Of a DNA stretch of 64,000 nt, positions 35,552 to 44,419 are shown in pieces (position 1 is the stretch's first letter; every line of letters starts with the position of its first letter). The stretch lies in the NCBI RefSeq assembly GCF_900105535.1, contig NZ_LT629779.1:2480001-2544000 (forward strand), given 5' to 3'. The stretch comes from Pseudarthrobacter equi (lineage in GTDB: Bacteria > Actinomycetota > Actinomycetes > Actinomycetales > Micrococcaceae). The translations under genes and the position numbers were made by a program. Under the pieces are notes generated by a model that saw only the letters and a program-made list of their open reading frames with translations, had not been told where the DNA came from and did not search any database.

Positions 35552-36522
35552 ACGGGGGAGCGGTGCCCGCGGACGCTGCGGGCAGTGGTAAAGCCGACAG
35601 GCCGGAATTGCTGGTGCTCCGGGCGCTGAAACTCGGCGACCTGCTGGTAGCCGTTCCGGCGTTGAAGGCCATCCGCCGGGCCTTCCCGGAGCACAGGCTC
35701 CGCTACGCAGCCCAAGGGTGGCTGTCCGAGGCACTGGGCCTGGTTGGCGGTTATGAGCTGCTGCCCACGCACGGGCTCGACGAGCCGCTGGCCCTTCGAC
35801 CCGGAGTGGTGGACGTGGCAGTGAACCTCCACGGAAACGGTCCGGAAAGCGCCGGCAGGATCGAGGCGCTAAGGGCCCGGCGGACCATCGCCTACCGCAG
35901 TGGCAACCTTGACGGCCCGCCATGGCGGGCAGAACTGCATGAGCGCGAGCGCTGGGCACATCTGCTGTCCTGGCACGGGATCGAAACTGATCCCACAGAT
36001 CTTCGGCTTGAACATCCGCAGGTTCCCAACCCGGCGCCGGGAGCAACCGTGGTGCATGTTGGTGCCGCCTACGGCAGCCGCCTCTGGCCAGCCGAAAGAT
36101 TCGCCGCCGTTGCCGCGGAACTCGCACAGGCCGGCCACCACGTGGTCTTCACCGGCGGAGAGGGAGAACGGGACCGCGCACATGCTGTCTGCGGGCTGGC
36201 TGGTCTCCCGTCGGAATCCGTTCTCGCCGGCAGCCTGGGTTTGGCCGGGTTCGCCGCCGTCATTGCCGGCGCCAGGCTCGTCATTTCCGCCGACACCGGT
36301 GCCGCGCACCTGGCGTCGGCCTATGGCACGCCCTCGGTGGTGCTCTTCGGCCCGGCGCCGCCGGAAATCTGGGGTCCCCCACCTGGCCCGCACGTTGTGC
36401 TCACCAAGGCAAAGCTCCGCCGCGGGGATACCTTTTCCGACGTCCCGGACCCGGCCCTGCTGGCCGTGGAGGTTGACGATGTCATGGCGGCGGTAGGCGG
36501 CCTCGGCCTGCTGCCGGCTTGA
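35548..36522 (+). CDS. Glycosyltransferase family 9 protein (second of pair)
   Basis: 324 residues with the same GT9 layout: LVLRALKLGDLLVAVPALKAI at residue 16, HVGAAYGSRLWP around 170, and ISADTGAAHLASAYGTPSVVLFG around 250. It begins inside the stop of the first GT9 gene, so the two are co-translated and may act in sequence or as a heterodimer on the same glycan. Related two-gene GT9 arrangements occur in actinobacteria with unknown products. Confidence 0.9.
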   Translation: MNGGAVPADAAGSGKADRPELLVLRALKLGDLLVAVPALKAIRRAFPEHRLRYAAQGWLSEALGLVGGYELLPTHGLDEPLALRPGVVDVAVNLHGNGPESAGRIEALRARRTIAYRSGNLDGPPWRAELHERERWAHLLSWHGIETDPTDLRLEHPQVPNPAPGATVVHVGAAYGSRLWPAERFAAVAAELAQAGHHVVFTGGEGERDRAHAVCGLAGLPSESVLAGSLGLAGFAAVIAGARLVISADTGAAHLASAYGTPSVVLFGPAPPEIWGPPPGPHVVLTKAKLRRGDTFSDVPDPALLAVEVDDVMAAVGGLGLLPA

Positions 36523-36579
36523 GCAAAATTTGTGGATATGGGAAGCGCCGGGCGGCGTCGTCAATCCTAAAATGGAGTC

Positions 36580-36816
36580 ATGGGCACCGAGATTGGCATT
36601 GCCTTGGTATTGCTGACAGCGTTCGCCTGGATGGCCGGGACGCTGGTAATCCTCTCCGCCATCGACCGGCCGGAACGCAAAGCCCGCCGCCAGGAGCGGC
36701 GTGACACCCGGGCTGGAGAGCACAGACGGAAAGTCGAGTACCGTCCCGTCGCAGCGGGCTCCCGCCCGGAGGGCCGCAGGAGACATCCCCGGACCCGGAA
36801 GCTGCGTCCGCACTGA
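36580..36816 (+). CDS. Small single-helix membrane protein
   Basis: 78 residues. One N-terminal membrane helix (IALVLLTAFAWMAGTLVILSA, residues about 6-27) followed by a strongly basic tail with about 20 Arg/Lys. ATG preceded by TGGAG three nt upstream. It lies 57 bp after the GT9 pair. No family recognised; reported because of the good start site and the clear helix. Confidence 0.65.
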   Translation: MGTEIGIALVLLTAFAWMAGTLVILSAIDRPERKARRQERRDTRAGEHRRKVEYRPVAAGSRPEGRRRHPRTRKLRPH

Positions 36817-36980
36817 CGCACCCTGTGCGCTGTGTCACCAACGTGATCGCAGTCCACGTGGAGTCATGTGGGAAACACTTCGTAGAAATCGGATGAAGTT
36901 TATCCATCGAACGGACTTTTGGCTCCTTTTACCCCTACGATGGTCTGGCATCACTCTGTCTACCATTCCGGGGGGAATAA

Positions 36981-37490
36981 ATGAGCTATCCGCAATACCC
37001 TAACCAACAGCAGCAGCAGCAGCAGGCGACGTCCTACCAGCCCGGCGGAGAGCCGCCGCTGTGGGCTCCGTACTACGGCGCCACGCTGCCCATTGCCGCC
37101 AAGCGGTTCTTCAAGAAGTACGCCACCTTCTCGGGCCGGGCCAGCCGGAGCGAGTACTGGTGGTGGGCCCTGATCGGCTTTGCCGTCAGCGTCGTCCTGA
37201 ACATCATCATGCAGGTCGGCGGCGCGGCGGGTGCCACCGTCGCCGCGAACGGTTCCACTGTTCCCGGGCCGGGTTTCCTGGTGGGCTCCATCATCGCCTT
37301 CGTGTGGGGCCTGGCAGTGCTGGTGCCGTCACTGGCTCTCCTGGTCCGCCGCCTGCACGATGTCAACATCAGCGGCTGGCTGGTGCTGATCATCCTGGTC
37401 CCGTTCCTGGGGGCCCTGGCGCTCGTCGTCATTGCCATCCTGCCGTCCAACCCGGCCGGACAGCGGTTCGACCAGCCCACGGGCCACTAG
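36981..37490 (+). CDS. DUF805 family membrane protein
   Basis: 169 residues. The N-terminal 40 residues include a run of seven Gln encoded by CAA and six CAG codons. The DUF805 domain follows: FSGRASRSEYWWWALIGF, then four membrane helices and LVRRLHDVNISGWLVLI, the hallmark RRLHD motif. Function is unknown. RBS GGGGGGAA lies six nt upstream. A terminator follows 16 bp after the stop. Confidence 0.92.
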   Translation: MSYPQYPNQQQQQQQATSYQPGGEPPLWAPYYGATLPIAAKRFFKKYATFSGRASRSEYWWWALIGFAVSVVLNIIMQVGGAAGATVAANGSTVPGPGFLVGSIIAFVWGLAVLVPSLALLVRRLHDVNISGWLVLIILVPFLGALALVVIAILPSNPAGQRFDQPTGH

Positions 37491-37506
37491 CCACACGGCC
37501 TTGACG

Positions 37507-37541
37507 AAAGGGAGCCTGATCGTTTCGATCAGGCTCCCTTT
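37507..37541 (+). terminator. Intrinsic terminator after DUF805 gene
   Basis: A perfect 16-bp stem AAAGGGAGCCTGATCG with loop TTT, ending in TTTTG. A textbook rho-independent terminator 16 bp after the stop. Confidence 0.92.
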
Positions 37542-37610
37542 TGTATGCAGGAAACCGTGGGGTTCCGCAAGCGTCACGCGGCGGCCTAGGCTGGCGCTGT
37601 GGAGTGTGAG

Positions 37611-38423
37611 GTGAGCGGTATTCCGTTGCATTACGAGGCATTCGGCGACGGCGTGCCGGTCCTGGTCCTGCACGGCGCCGGCGTGGACCATCGGGAGATG
37701 GCCGCCGTCTTTGAGCCGGTATTCGGCAGGCTGCCTGGCTACCGGAGGATTTACCCGGATCTGCCGGGCATGGGCCGCACGCCGGCGCCCGCAACACTTG
37801 CGGGTGCCGATGACGTGCTCGAAATTTTGCTCGGTTTCGTCGACGCCCTCATCGGCCCGGCGCCGTTCCGGCTCATCGGCCACTCTGCCGGCGCCCACTT
37901 TGCCCGTGCCATAGCGGGCAAAAGGGTGCGGCAGGTGGCCGGGCTCGGCCTGGTCTGTCCGCTGGAAGGGAACGCCAGGGACGTTCCGGAGCATAAGGTC
38001 CTGGTTGCCGCCGTAGAACCGGAAAAGCTGTTGGACACCGAAGAGGCCGCATCGTTTGGGGAGTACTTCGTGGTCCAGACGCAGGCAACGCTGGACCGCT
38101 ATCAGGAGGCGGTGGCTCCCTCCCTGGGATTGGCGGACGAGGCGGCGCTGGACCGGATTTCGCGGCAGTGGGAGTTTCGCGGCACCGCTGCTGACAGCCA
38201 GCCGTATTCGGGTCCTGCGCTCATCCTTGCCGGCCGGCAGGACGCCACGGTGGGCTACACCGGCGCATGGGACCTCCTTCAGCTCTACCCCCGGGCCACT
38301 TTCGCCGTGCTTGACCAGGCAGGACACGCGCTCCCGCATGAGCAGCCGGACCTCCTCGAAGCATTGGTTACCGAGTGGCTGGGCCGTTCAGTCAGCCAGA
38401 AGCCGGTCCCGCCCGGCGCCTAG
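37611..38423 (+). CDS. Alpha/beta hydrolase
   Basis: 270 residues. Oxyanion motif VLHGAGVDH at residue 20, nucleophile elbow LIGHSAGAH near residue 92, acid in LAGRQDATVG and His in DQAGHALPHE. It is of the peptidase/esterase type without a signal peptide; substrate unknown. I chose GTG 37611 because GGAG lies six nt upstream; GTG 37599 would add four residues. Its stop is three bp from the stop of the opposing uvrA-like gene. Confidence 0.87.
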   Translation: MSGIPLHYEAFGDGVPVLVLHGAGVDHREMAAVFEPVFGRLPGYRRIYPDLPGMGRTPAPATLAGADDVLEILLGFVDALIGPAPFRLIGHSAGAHFARAIAGKRVRQVAGLGLVCPLEGNARDVPEHKVLVAAVEPEKLLDTEEAASFGEYFVVQTQATLDRYQEAVAPSLGLADEAALDRISRQWEFRGTAADSQPYSGPALILAGRQDATVGYTGAWDLLQLYPRATFAVLDQAGHALPHEQPDLLEALVTEWLGRSVSQKPVPPGA

Positions 38424-38426
38424 GCG

Positions 38427-40958
38427 TCAACGGCCGAGGGCTGCCGCCAGATACGGCGCGGTGCGGCTACCTGAGGCCTGCGCCACGTCTTCCGGCGAGC
38501 CGGTTGCCATGATCCGCCCGCCCTGGTCCCCTCCGGACGGCCCCAGATCGATGACCCAATCCGCGGCGGCAACTACCGACATCTCATGTTCGACCACTAC
38601 CACTGTGTTCCCCGCGTCCACGAGGCCGTGCAACTGGGCCATCAGGAGCTGGACGTCCGCCGGGTGGAGGCCCGTGGTGGGTTCGTCCAGCAGGTACAGG
38701 GTGTGCCCGCGCTGGGCGCGCTGGAGCTCGGTGGCCAGTTTGATGCGCTGGGCCTCGCCGCCGGAAAGTTCCGTGGCCGGCTGTCCCAAGCGAAGGTAGC
38801 CCAGCCCCACATCCTGCAGGCATTTGAGGCTGCGGGCCGCTGCGGGGACCCCTGCCAGGAACTCTGCTGCGAGGTCCACTGTCATGCCCAGGACGTCAGC
38901 CACATTCCTGCCGAGGTATTCCACCTCCAGCGTGGCGGGGTTATAGCGGGATCCTTCGCACTCGGGGCAGGGTCCGTAGCTCCCCGGAAGGAACAGGAGC
39001 TCCACTGCCACAAACCCCTCGCCCTGGCACGTCTCACAACGGCCTCCCGCGACGTTGAACGAAAACCTGCCGGCGCCGAACCCCTTGGCTTGGGCGGCTT
39101 CAGTACCCGCGAATACTTTGCGGACAGCATCGAAGAGGCCCGTGTAGGTTGCCAGGTTGGAACGGGGCGTCCGGCCGATCGGTTTCTGGTCAACTGTGAC
39201 CAGCCGGTCGATGGTGTTGCTCCCTTTGACCGCACGTATGTGAAGCGGCTCCGCCGGCCCGTCCTGTTCCCCTGCTGTCCTGTCAGTACTGAGTGAGGCA
39301 GCCACCACGTCGCCGAGAACGCGGCCAACGAGGGTGGATTTGCCGGAGCCTGATACCCCGGTCACGGCCGTCAGGACTCCGAGGGGAAAACGGGCGTCCA
39401 GCCCTTGCAGGTTGTGCTGCCTGACACCTTCCAGCTCCACCCACCCGGCCGGTTCACGCGGTTCATCGCTCCGGGACCGAGAAGACGGGACGGATGGCTG
39501 TGGCGCATCGAAGAGGAACGGGCGGGTCACGGATGCTTCAACCCCGGCCAGTCCTTCCACCGGGCCGCTGTACAGCACTTCACCGCCACCTTCTCCGGCG
39601 CGCGGGCCAACGTCCACCAGCCAGTCTGCCCTGCGGACAACGTCCATGTTGTGCTCCACCACGAAGACGGAGTTGCCGGAGGACTTCAGTTGCTCCAAAA
39701 CTTCCAGCAACGGCTCCGCGTCTGCGGGATGGAGTCCTGCTGACGGCTCATCGAGGACATAGATCACTCCGAACAGTCCTGAGCGCAACTGGGTGGCGAT
39801 CCGCAGCCGCTGCATCTCGCCCGGCGAGAGGGTGGGGGTTCCCCGGCCCAAAGCCAGGTATCCCAGCCCAAGGTCCAGGAGTACGTTGATCCGCTGAAGC
39901 AGGTCCCGTGTGATGGTGACAGCCACTTCGTTTGACTCACCGGAACGCTGGGTGCGCGAGGCTGTGCCGGCCTGGGCCAGTTCACTGGTCGGACGGACGA
40001 TGTCCGCCAGGTCTGCCAGCGGGAGTGCGTTGAACTCCGCAATGGTCCTGCCGGCGAAGGTGACGGCCAGGGCCTCGGGAATCAGCCCGGTGCCCGAACA
40101 GCGCCGGCAGGGACCTGACTCCATGAATGCCAGGACCCGGTCCCGCATGGATGCGCTTTGCGAGTCGGCCAGAGTATGAAGCACGTAGCTCCGTGCGCTC
40201 CAGAACCGGCCTTTGTAGGGCTTGGCAACCCGGTCACGCTGCGGCGTTACCTCCACCACCGGTTGTTCTTCCGTAAAGAGAATCCAATCGCGGTGCTTCT
40301 TGGGCAGTTTGCGCCACGGGACGTCGATGTCGTAACCAAGGTGGGTCAGGATGTCCCGCAGGTTCTTTCCCTGCCACGCGCCGGGCCAGGCGGCAATGGC
40401 CCCGTCCCGGATGGTGAGGGACGGATCCGGGACCAGCGACTGTTCAGAAACCGTGTGGGCAACTCCGAGGCCATGGCATTCCCTGCAGGCGCCTGCGGCC
40501 GTGTTGGGGGAGAAGGAGTCCGAATCGAGCTGGCTGCTGCCTTCAGGGTAGGTGCCGGCCCGGGAAAAGAGCATGCGCACCGAGTTGGAAAGGGTAGTGA
40601 CAGTTCCTACCGTGGAGCGGCTGCTCGCTGTGCCGCGGCGCTGTTGAAGCGCGACGGCGGGCGGCAGCCCGCTGATCAGCTCTACCTTCGGATTGTGGCC
40701 CTGTTGGATAAGGCGCCTGGCGTAGGGGGCCACGGATTCGAAGTAGCGGCGTTGGGCCTCGGCGTAAATTGTGCCGAAGGCCAAAGACGACTTACCGGAG
40801 CCCGAGACGCCGGTGAACGCAACGATGGCGTCCCGCGGAACGTCCACGCTGACGTTGCGGAGGTTGTTTTCCCGGGCACCGCGGACCCGGACAAAGCCGT
40901 CCGACTGGTGCGCGGGGGTGGTCAGCTGGGAATCGTCAGTGTGCTGTGCGTTCGGCAT
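38427..40958 (-). CDS. Class II UvrA-like excinuclease ATPase
   Basis: 843 residues, about 110 shorter than UvrA. Two ABC ATPase domains: Walker [10 protein letters not shown] (about residue 50) and GVSGSGKST (about 540), with signature regions LSPGE and LSGGE and Walker B sites ending [11 protein letters not shown] and [11 protein letters not shown]. Zinc clusters CRRC and CETC/CPEC are present. The shortness fits the UvrA2/DrrC class, which lacks the UvrB-binding region and is tied to drug or DNA-damage tolerance. It is therefore unlikely to be the housekeeping uvrA. Confidence 0.9.
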   Translation of the reverse strand: MPNAQHTDDSQLTTPAHQSDGFVRVRGARENNLRNVSVDVPRDAIVAFTGVSGSGKSSLAFGTIYAEAQRRYFESVAPYARRLIQQGHNPKVELISGLPPAVALQQRRGTASSRSTVGTVTTLSNSVRMLFSRAGTYPEGSSQLDSDSFSPNTAAGACRECHGLGVAHTVSEQSLVPDPSLTIRDGAIAAWPGAWQGKNLRDILTHLGYDIDVPWRKLPKKHRDWILFTEEQPVVEVTPQRDRVAKPYKGRFWSARSYVLHTLADSQSASMRDRVLAFMESGPCRRCSGTGLIPEALAVTFAGRTIAEFNALPLADLADIVRPTSELAQAGTASRTQRSGESNEVAVTITRDLLQRINVLLDLGLGYLALGRGTPTLSPGEMQRLRIATQLRSGLFGVIYVLDEPSAGLHPADAEPLLEVLEQLKSSGNSVFVVEHNMDVVRRADWLVDVGPRAGEGGGEVLYSGPVEGLAGVEASVTRPFLFDAPQPSVPSSRSRSDEPREPAGWVELEGVRQHNLQGLDARFPLGVLTAVTGVSGSGKSTLVGRVLGDVVAASLSTDRTAGEQDGPAEPLHIRAVKGSNTIDRLVTVDQKPIGRTPRSNLATYTGLFDAVRKVFAGTEAAQAKGFGAGRFSFNVAGGRCETCQGEGFVAVELLFLPGSYGPCPECEGSRYNPATLEVEYLGRNVADVLGMTVDLAAEFLAGVPAAARSLKCLQDVGLGYLRLGQPATELSGGEAQRIKLATELQRAQRGHTLYLLDEPTTGLHPADVQLLMAQLHGLVDAGNTVVVVEHEMSVVAAADWVIDLGPSGGDQGGRIMATGSPEDVAQASGSRTAPYLAAALGR

Positions 40959-41075
40959 TGTCTTGACTCTAGTAGCGAAGCCGGGTGCTGGACGATTTGC
41001 CAGCAGGAAGCGAAGTGACCGAACTCATAGCCGAAACTGCAGCGTGACAAGGTTGCGCCAAAACCGGGGCACAAA

Positions 41076-41110
41076 AAAGCCCCGGAAAATCACTGATTTT
41101 CCGGGGCTTT
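41076..41110. terminator. Terminator of tRNA-Leu
   Basis: A perfect stem AAAGCCCCGGAAAA with loop TCACTGA, located seven bp beyond the 3' end of the minus-strand tRNA. Read on the minus strand it is followed by TTTTTT. It separates the tRNA from the uvrA-like gene. Confidence 0.92.
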
Positions 41111-41116
41111 CCCTTG

Positions 41117-41199
41117 TGCGCGGAGGGGGACTTGAACCCCCACCCCCTTTCGAGGACTAGCACCTCAAGCTAGCGCGTCTGCCATTCCGCCACCCGCGC
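41117..41199 (-). tRNA. tRNA-Leu (anticodon GAG)
   Basis: An 83-nt tRNA with a seven-pair acceptor stem (GCGCGGG with TCCGCGC, one G-U), anticodon stem CTAGC/GCTAG with loop TTGAGGT giving anticodon GAG, a long variable arm, T-arm GGGGGTTCAAGTCCCCC and discriminator A. The 3' CCA is not encoded. It reads CUC and CUU leucine codons. Confidence 0.96.
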
Positions 41200-41369
41200 A
41201 GGTGGTAATCCGGGAAGCGTGTCCGTCTTTCAACGTTTCGCGCCTCTCCGAAGCAGCGAGAAAAACTCTAACATGACTTTCCGGGAACAACGAATCGGGC
41301 CAACTGGGTAGGCTGAGGGCAACGCTTTCGCGTGTGCAAACCAGCCGATTAACCCAGCGAGGAGCCCCC

Positions 41370-42674
41370 ATGCCTGACGTCCTGCCCGAGGATGAAGTTG
41401 TCCGGATCTGCCAGGAACTCATCCGCATTGACACGTCCAACTACGGGGACGGCTCAGGCCCCGGCGAACGGGCGGCGGCTGAGTACGTTGCAGGGCTCAT
41501 TGAAGAAGTCGGGCTGGATGCCGAACTTTTCGAATCCGAGCCGGGCCGGGCCAACGTGGTCACGCGGATGGCCGGCGAAGACCCGTCGGCCAGCGCCCTC
41601 GTGGTCCACGGCCACCTCGACGTGGTGCCCGCCCTGCGCGACCAGTGGTCCGTGGACCCATTTGGCGCCGAACTGAAGGACGGGTTGATCTGGGGCCGCG
41701 GCGCCGTCGACATGAAGGACATGGACGCCATGATCCTTTCGGTCCTGCGCAGTTTTGCCCGCACAGGCACCAAGCCCAAGCGGGACATTATCTTCGCCTT
41801 CTTTGCGGACGAGGAGGCCGGCGGCGCACTGGGCGCACGGTACGCCGTGGAGAACCGCCCGGAACTTTTCGACGGCGCCACGGAGGCCATCTCCGAAGTG
41901 GGCGGGTTCTCGGCAACCATCGGTGGCCAGCGGACCTACCTCCTGCAGACTGCCGAAAAGGGAATCTCCTGGCTCCGGCTCGTTGCCCACGGCAGGGCAG
42001 GGCACGGTTCGCAGATCAACACGGACAACGCAGTGACCCGCCTGGCCGCCGCGGTAACCCGGATCGGCGAATACAAGTGGCCCATCGAGCTGACGCCAAC
42101 CACGCGCCAGTTCCTCGACGGGGTCACCGAACTCACCGGCGTCGAGTTCGACGCCGAGAATCCGGACCTGCTCCTGGACCAGTTGGGCACTGTGGCGCGC
42201 TTCGTGGGGGCGACCCTCCAGAACACCACCAACCCCACGCTCCTCAAGGGCGGCTACAAGCACAACGTCATCCCGGAGTCCGCCGAGGCCCTCATTGACT
42301 GCCGGACCCTCCCGGGCCAGGAGCAGCAGGTCCTGGAAATCGTCCGCGAACTTGCGGGCAACGGCGTGGACGTCAGCTACGTCCACAACGACGTGTCCCT
42401 GGAAGTCCCGTTCGCGGGCAACCTCGTGGACTCCATGATCGATGCACTCCACTCGGAGGATCCGGGAGCGAAGGTCCTGCCCTACACGCTTTCCGGCGGC
42501 ACCGACAACAAGTCCCTCAGCCGGCTCGGCATCACCGGCTACGGCTTTGCGCCCCTGATGCTTCCGGACGACCTCGATTTCACCGGCATGTTCCACGGCG
42601 TCGACGAACGCGTTCCCGCCGATTCGCTGAAGTTCGGTGCCCGCGTCCTGAACACCCTTCTCACCAATTACTGA
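41370..42674 (+). CDS. M20 family metallopeptidase
   Basis: 434 residues. Metal-binding motifs VVHGHLDVVP (about residue 80) and GRGAVDMKD, the general-base FFADEEAGGALG (about 148), and a C-terminal SGGTDNKSL. It belongs to the ArgE/DapE/carboxypeptidase-G2 group; members act on N-acyl amino acids or dipeptides. GAGGAG six nt upstream fixes the ATG at 41370. It is followed after 11 bp by an acyl-CoA dehydrogenase. Confidence 0.92.
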   Translation: MPDVLPEDEVVRICQELIRIDTSNYGDGSGPGERAAAEYVAGLIEEVGLDAELFESEPGRANVVTRMAGEDPSASALVVHGHLDVVPALRDQWSVDPFGAELKDGLIWGRGAVDMKDMDAMILSVLRSFARTGTKPKRDIIFAFFADEEAGGALGARYAVENRPELFDGATEAISEVGGFSATIGGQRTYLLQTAEKGISWLRLVAHGRAGHGSQINTDNAVTRLAAAVTRIGEYKWPIELTPTTRQFLDGVTELTGVEFDAENPDLLLDQLGTVARFVGATLQNTTNPTLLKGGYKHNVIPESAEALIDCRTLPGQEQQVLEIVRELAGNGVDVSYVHNDVSLEVPFAGNLVDSMIDALHSEDPGAKVLPYTLSGGTDNKSLSRLGITGYGFAPLMLPDDLDFTGMFHGVDERVPADSLKFGARVLNTLLTNY

Positions 42675-42685
42675 CAGGAAATCCC

Positions 42686-43846
42686 ATGACCCCCGGGGAC
42701 GTGCTGCCGGAACCGCTCCTGGAGAAGATCCGCGGGCGGGCCGCGGACTATGACAGGAACAACGGTTTCTTCCACGAGGACCTGCGGGACCTCGCGGAGG
42801 CCGGGTACCTCAAGCTCTTCGTGCCTGCGGACGACGGCGGCCTGGGCCTTGGCCTCGCTGCGGCGGCGCAGTGCCAGCGCAGGCTGGCAACGGCAGCGCC
42901 GGCCACCGCCCTTGCCATAAATATGCACCTGGTGTGGACCGGCGTCGCGCACGTCCTGAAAGCCCGCGGCGACAACTCCCTGGATATCGTCCTGGACGAG
43001 GCAGCCCAGGGCGAGGTCTTCGCGTTTGGAAACTCCGAGGCGGGCAATGACTCGGTGCTGTTCGATTCCCGGACCGTGGCGGCTCCGTTGCCCGGCGGGG
43101 GTTACTCGTTCACCGGCACCAAGATTTTCACCAGCCTTTCGCCCTCCTGGACACGGCTGGGGATCTTCGGCAAGGACGCAGCGGCAAGGGACGGCGCGGG
43201 GGAGCTGGTCCACGGCTTCATCACCCGCCAGGCGGAGGGGTACCGCATCCTTGACGATTGGGACACGCTGGGCATGCGGGCCAGCCAGTCCGCCACCACC
43301 GTCCTGGACGGTGTGGAAGTCCCGGCGGAGCGGATCTTCCGGAAGCTGCCTGTTGGCCCCAACGCCGACCCGCTCATCTTCGCCATCTTCGCCTGCTTCG
43401 AGACGTTGCTGGCAGCCGTCTACACCGGCTTGGGGGAGCGGGCGCTGACCCTGGGCGTGGAAAACGCCAAACGCCGCACGTCATTCAAGAACGGCGGCCG
43501 CAGCTACGCGCAGGATCCGGACATCCGCTGGAAGGTGGCGGACGCCGCCATGGCGATGGACAACCTGTATCCGCAGCTGGCATCCGTCACGGCGGATGTT
43601 GATGCGCTGGCCGAGCACGGAGCGCAGTGGTTCCCGAAGCTGGTGGGGCTGAAGGTGAACGCCACGGAAACCGCCCGGCGCGTCGTGGACCTGGCCATCA
43701 GGGTCAGCGGCGGGTCCAGCTACTTCCGCGGGTCCGAGCTGGAGCGGCTCTACCGCGATGTGCTGGCCGGGATGTTCCATCCGTCCGACGACGAATCCGC
43801 CCACAACACCGTGGCCAACGCCTGGTTGGGTCCGCTGGACGGCTAA
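42686..43846 (+). CDS. Acyl-CoA dehydrogenase family protein
   Basis: 386 residues, normal for the family. N-terminal helical domain, β-domain starting near FAFGNSEAGNDS, FTGTKIFTSLSPSW, and WDTLGMRASQSATTVLDGVEVP. The final helical domain ends in RVSGGSSYFRGSELERLYRDV. The usual catalytic Glu motif (YEG) is not obvious, so it may act on a non-standard substrate, like the monooxygenase or dibenzothiophene-type members. ACG-free start: ATG at 42686 with ACAGGA upstream. Confidence 0.88.
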   Translation: MTPGDVLPEPLLEKIRGRAADYDRNNGFFHEDLRDLAEAGYLKLFVPADDGGLGLGLAAAAQCQRRLATAAPATALAINMHLVWTGVAHVLKARGDNSLDIVLDEAAQGEVFAFGNSEAGNDSVLFDSRTVAAPLPGGGYSFTGTKIFTSLSPSWTRLGIFGKDAAARDGAGELVHGFITRQAEGYRILDDWDTLGMRASQSATTVLDGVEVPAERIFRKLPVGPNADPLIFAIFACFETLLAAVYTGLGERALTLGVENAKRRTSFKNGGRSYAQDPDIRWKVADAAMAMDNLYPQLASVTADVDALAEHGAQWFPKLVGLKVNATETARRVVDLAIRVSGGSSYFRGSELERLYRDVLAGMFHPSDDESAHNTVANAWLGPLDG

Positions 43847-43864
43847 CCCGTCCGGAGCAGTGTC

Positions 43865-44098
43865 CTAGACGGTCCTCTGGACCTGCATGACCCGGCGGCG
43901 GAGCCAGAAGCGCCGGCCACCGCCCATGTACAGCTTGCTGCGCTCCAGTTCCCACTTGCCGTATTCGGAGTGTTCCACCAGGCGGCGGCGCGCCTCAGGC
44001 AGGGACTCGTTCGGACTTACGGTCAGCACGAGGTATTCGTACTGCCTCAAATAGTCCCGTTCCCGCTGGACCGAGCTGGTGAGAAATTGTTCCTTCAT
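43865..44098 (-). CDS. DUF5703 family protein
   Basis: 77 residues, highly basic at the end (WLRRRVMQVQR). The family pattern MKEQFLTSSVQRERDYLRQYEYL is conserved in actinobacteria. ATG at 44098 has GGAGA four nt upstream. Divergent from the acidic 87-residue protein across 39 bp. Function unknown. Confidence 0.9.
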   Translation of the reverse strand: MKEQFLTSSVQRERDYLRQYEYLVLTVSPNESLPEARRRLVEHSEYGKWELERSKLYMGGGRRFWLRRRVMQVQRTV

Positions 44099-44137
44099 TG
44101 CTCTCCATTTTCGTCCTTTTCCCGCTAACGTGAAGTC

Positions 44138-44401
44138 ATGAGCATCGATCCGCGTGTCGCGCTTTCGTCCCTGACCACCGCTTTGGAAGAACACCTTATA
44201 GCAGCATCGAACCGGCGCGGAGATGGTGATCCCTCCGTGGAGGCAGCCTTTTTTGCCGTGGCAGATGCCTTCGAAGTTTATGAAGACGCCCTCTACGAGG
44301 CCTACAACGAAGTGACCCCGCTTCAGGTCTTCGACGACGAGGACGACGAAGACGAAGACAGCGACGTGGACGACGAGGATCTGGAGATCGTCGAGGAGTA
44401 G
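44138..44401 (+). CDS. Small acidic conserved protein
   Basis: 87 residues. A helical N-terminal half (SSLTTALEEHLIAASNRRG...VEAAFFAVADAFEVYEDAL) followed by an unusually acidic tail in which about 20 of the last 23 residues are Asp, Glu or Ser/Val. RBS is weak (CTAACGTGAAGTC). No recognised domain. Paired with the DUF5703 gene in a divergent orientation. Confidence 0.75.
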   Translation: MSIDPRVALSSLTTALEEHLIAASNRRGDGDPSVEAAFFAVADAFEVYEDALYEAYNEVTPLQVFDDEDDEDEDSDVDDEDLEIVEE

Positions 44402-44419
44402 CCCGGGGGCCGGCCCAGG

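Noticed and set aside
37005..37025. CAG triplet repeat as a variable microsatellite
   Set aside because: Six CAG codons plus one CAA within the DUF805 N-terminus; short and in frame, so ordinary low complexity is sufficient.
40959..41116. RecA-NDp/PafBC-type promoter upstream of the UvrA-like gene
   Set aside because: I looked for TTGTC-type elements and a spaced −10 in the upstream region and found no acceptable match.
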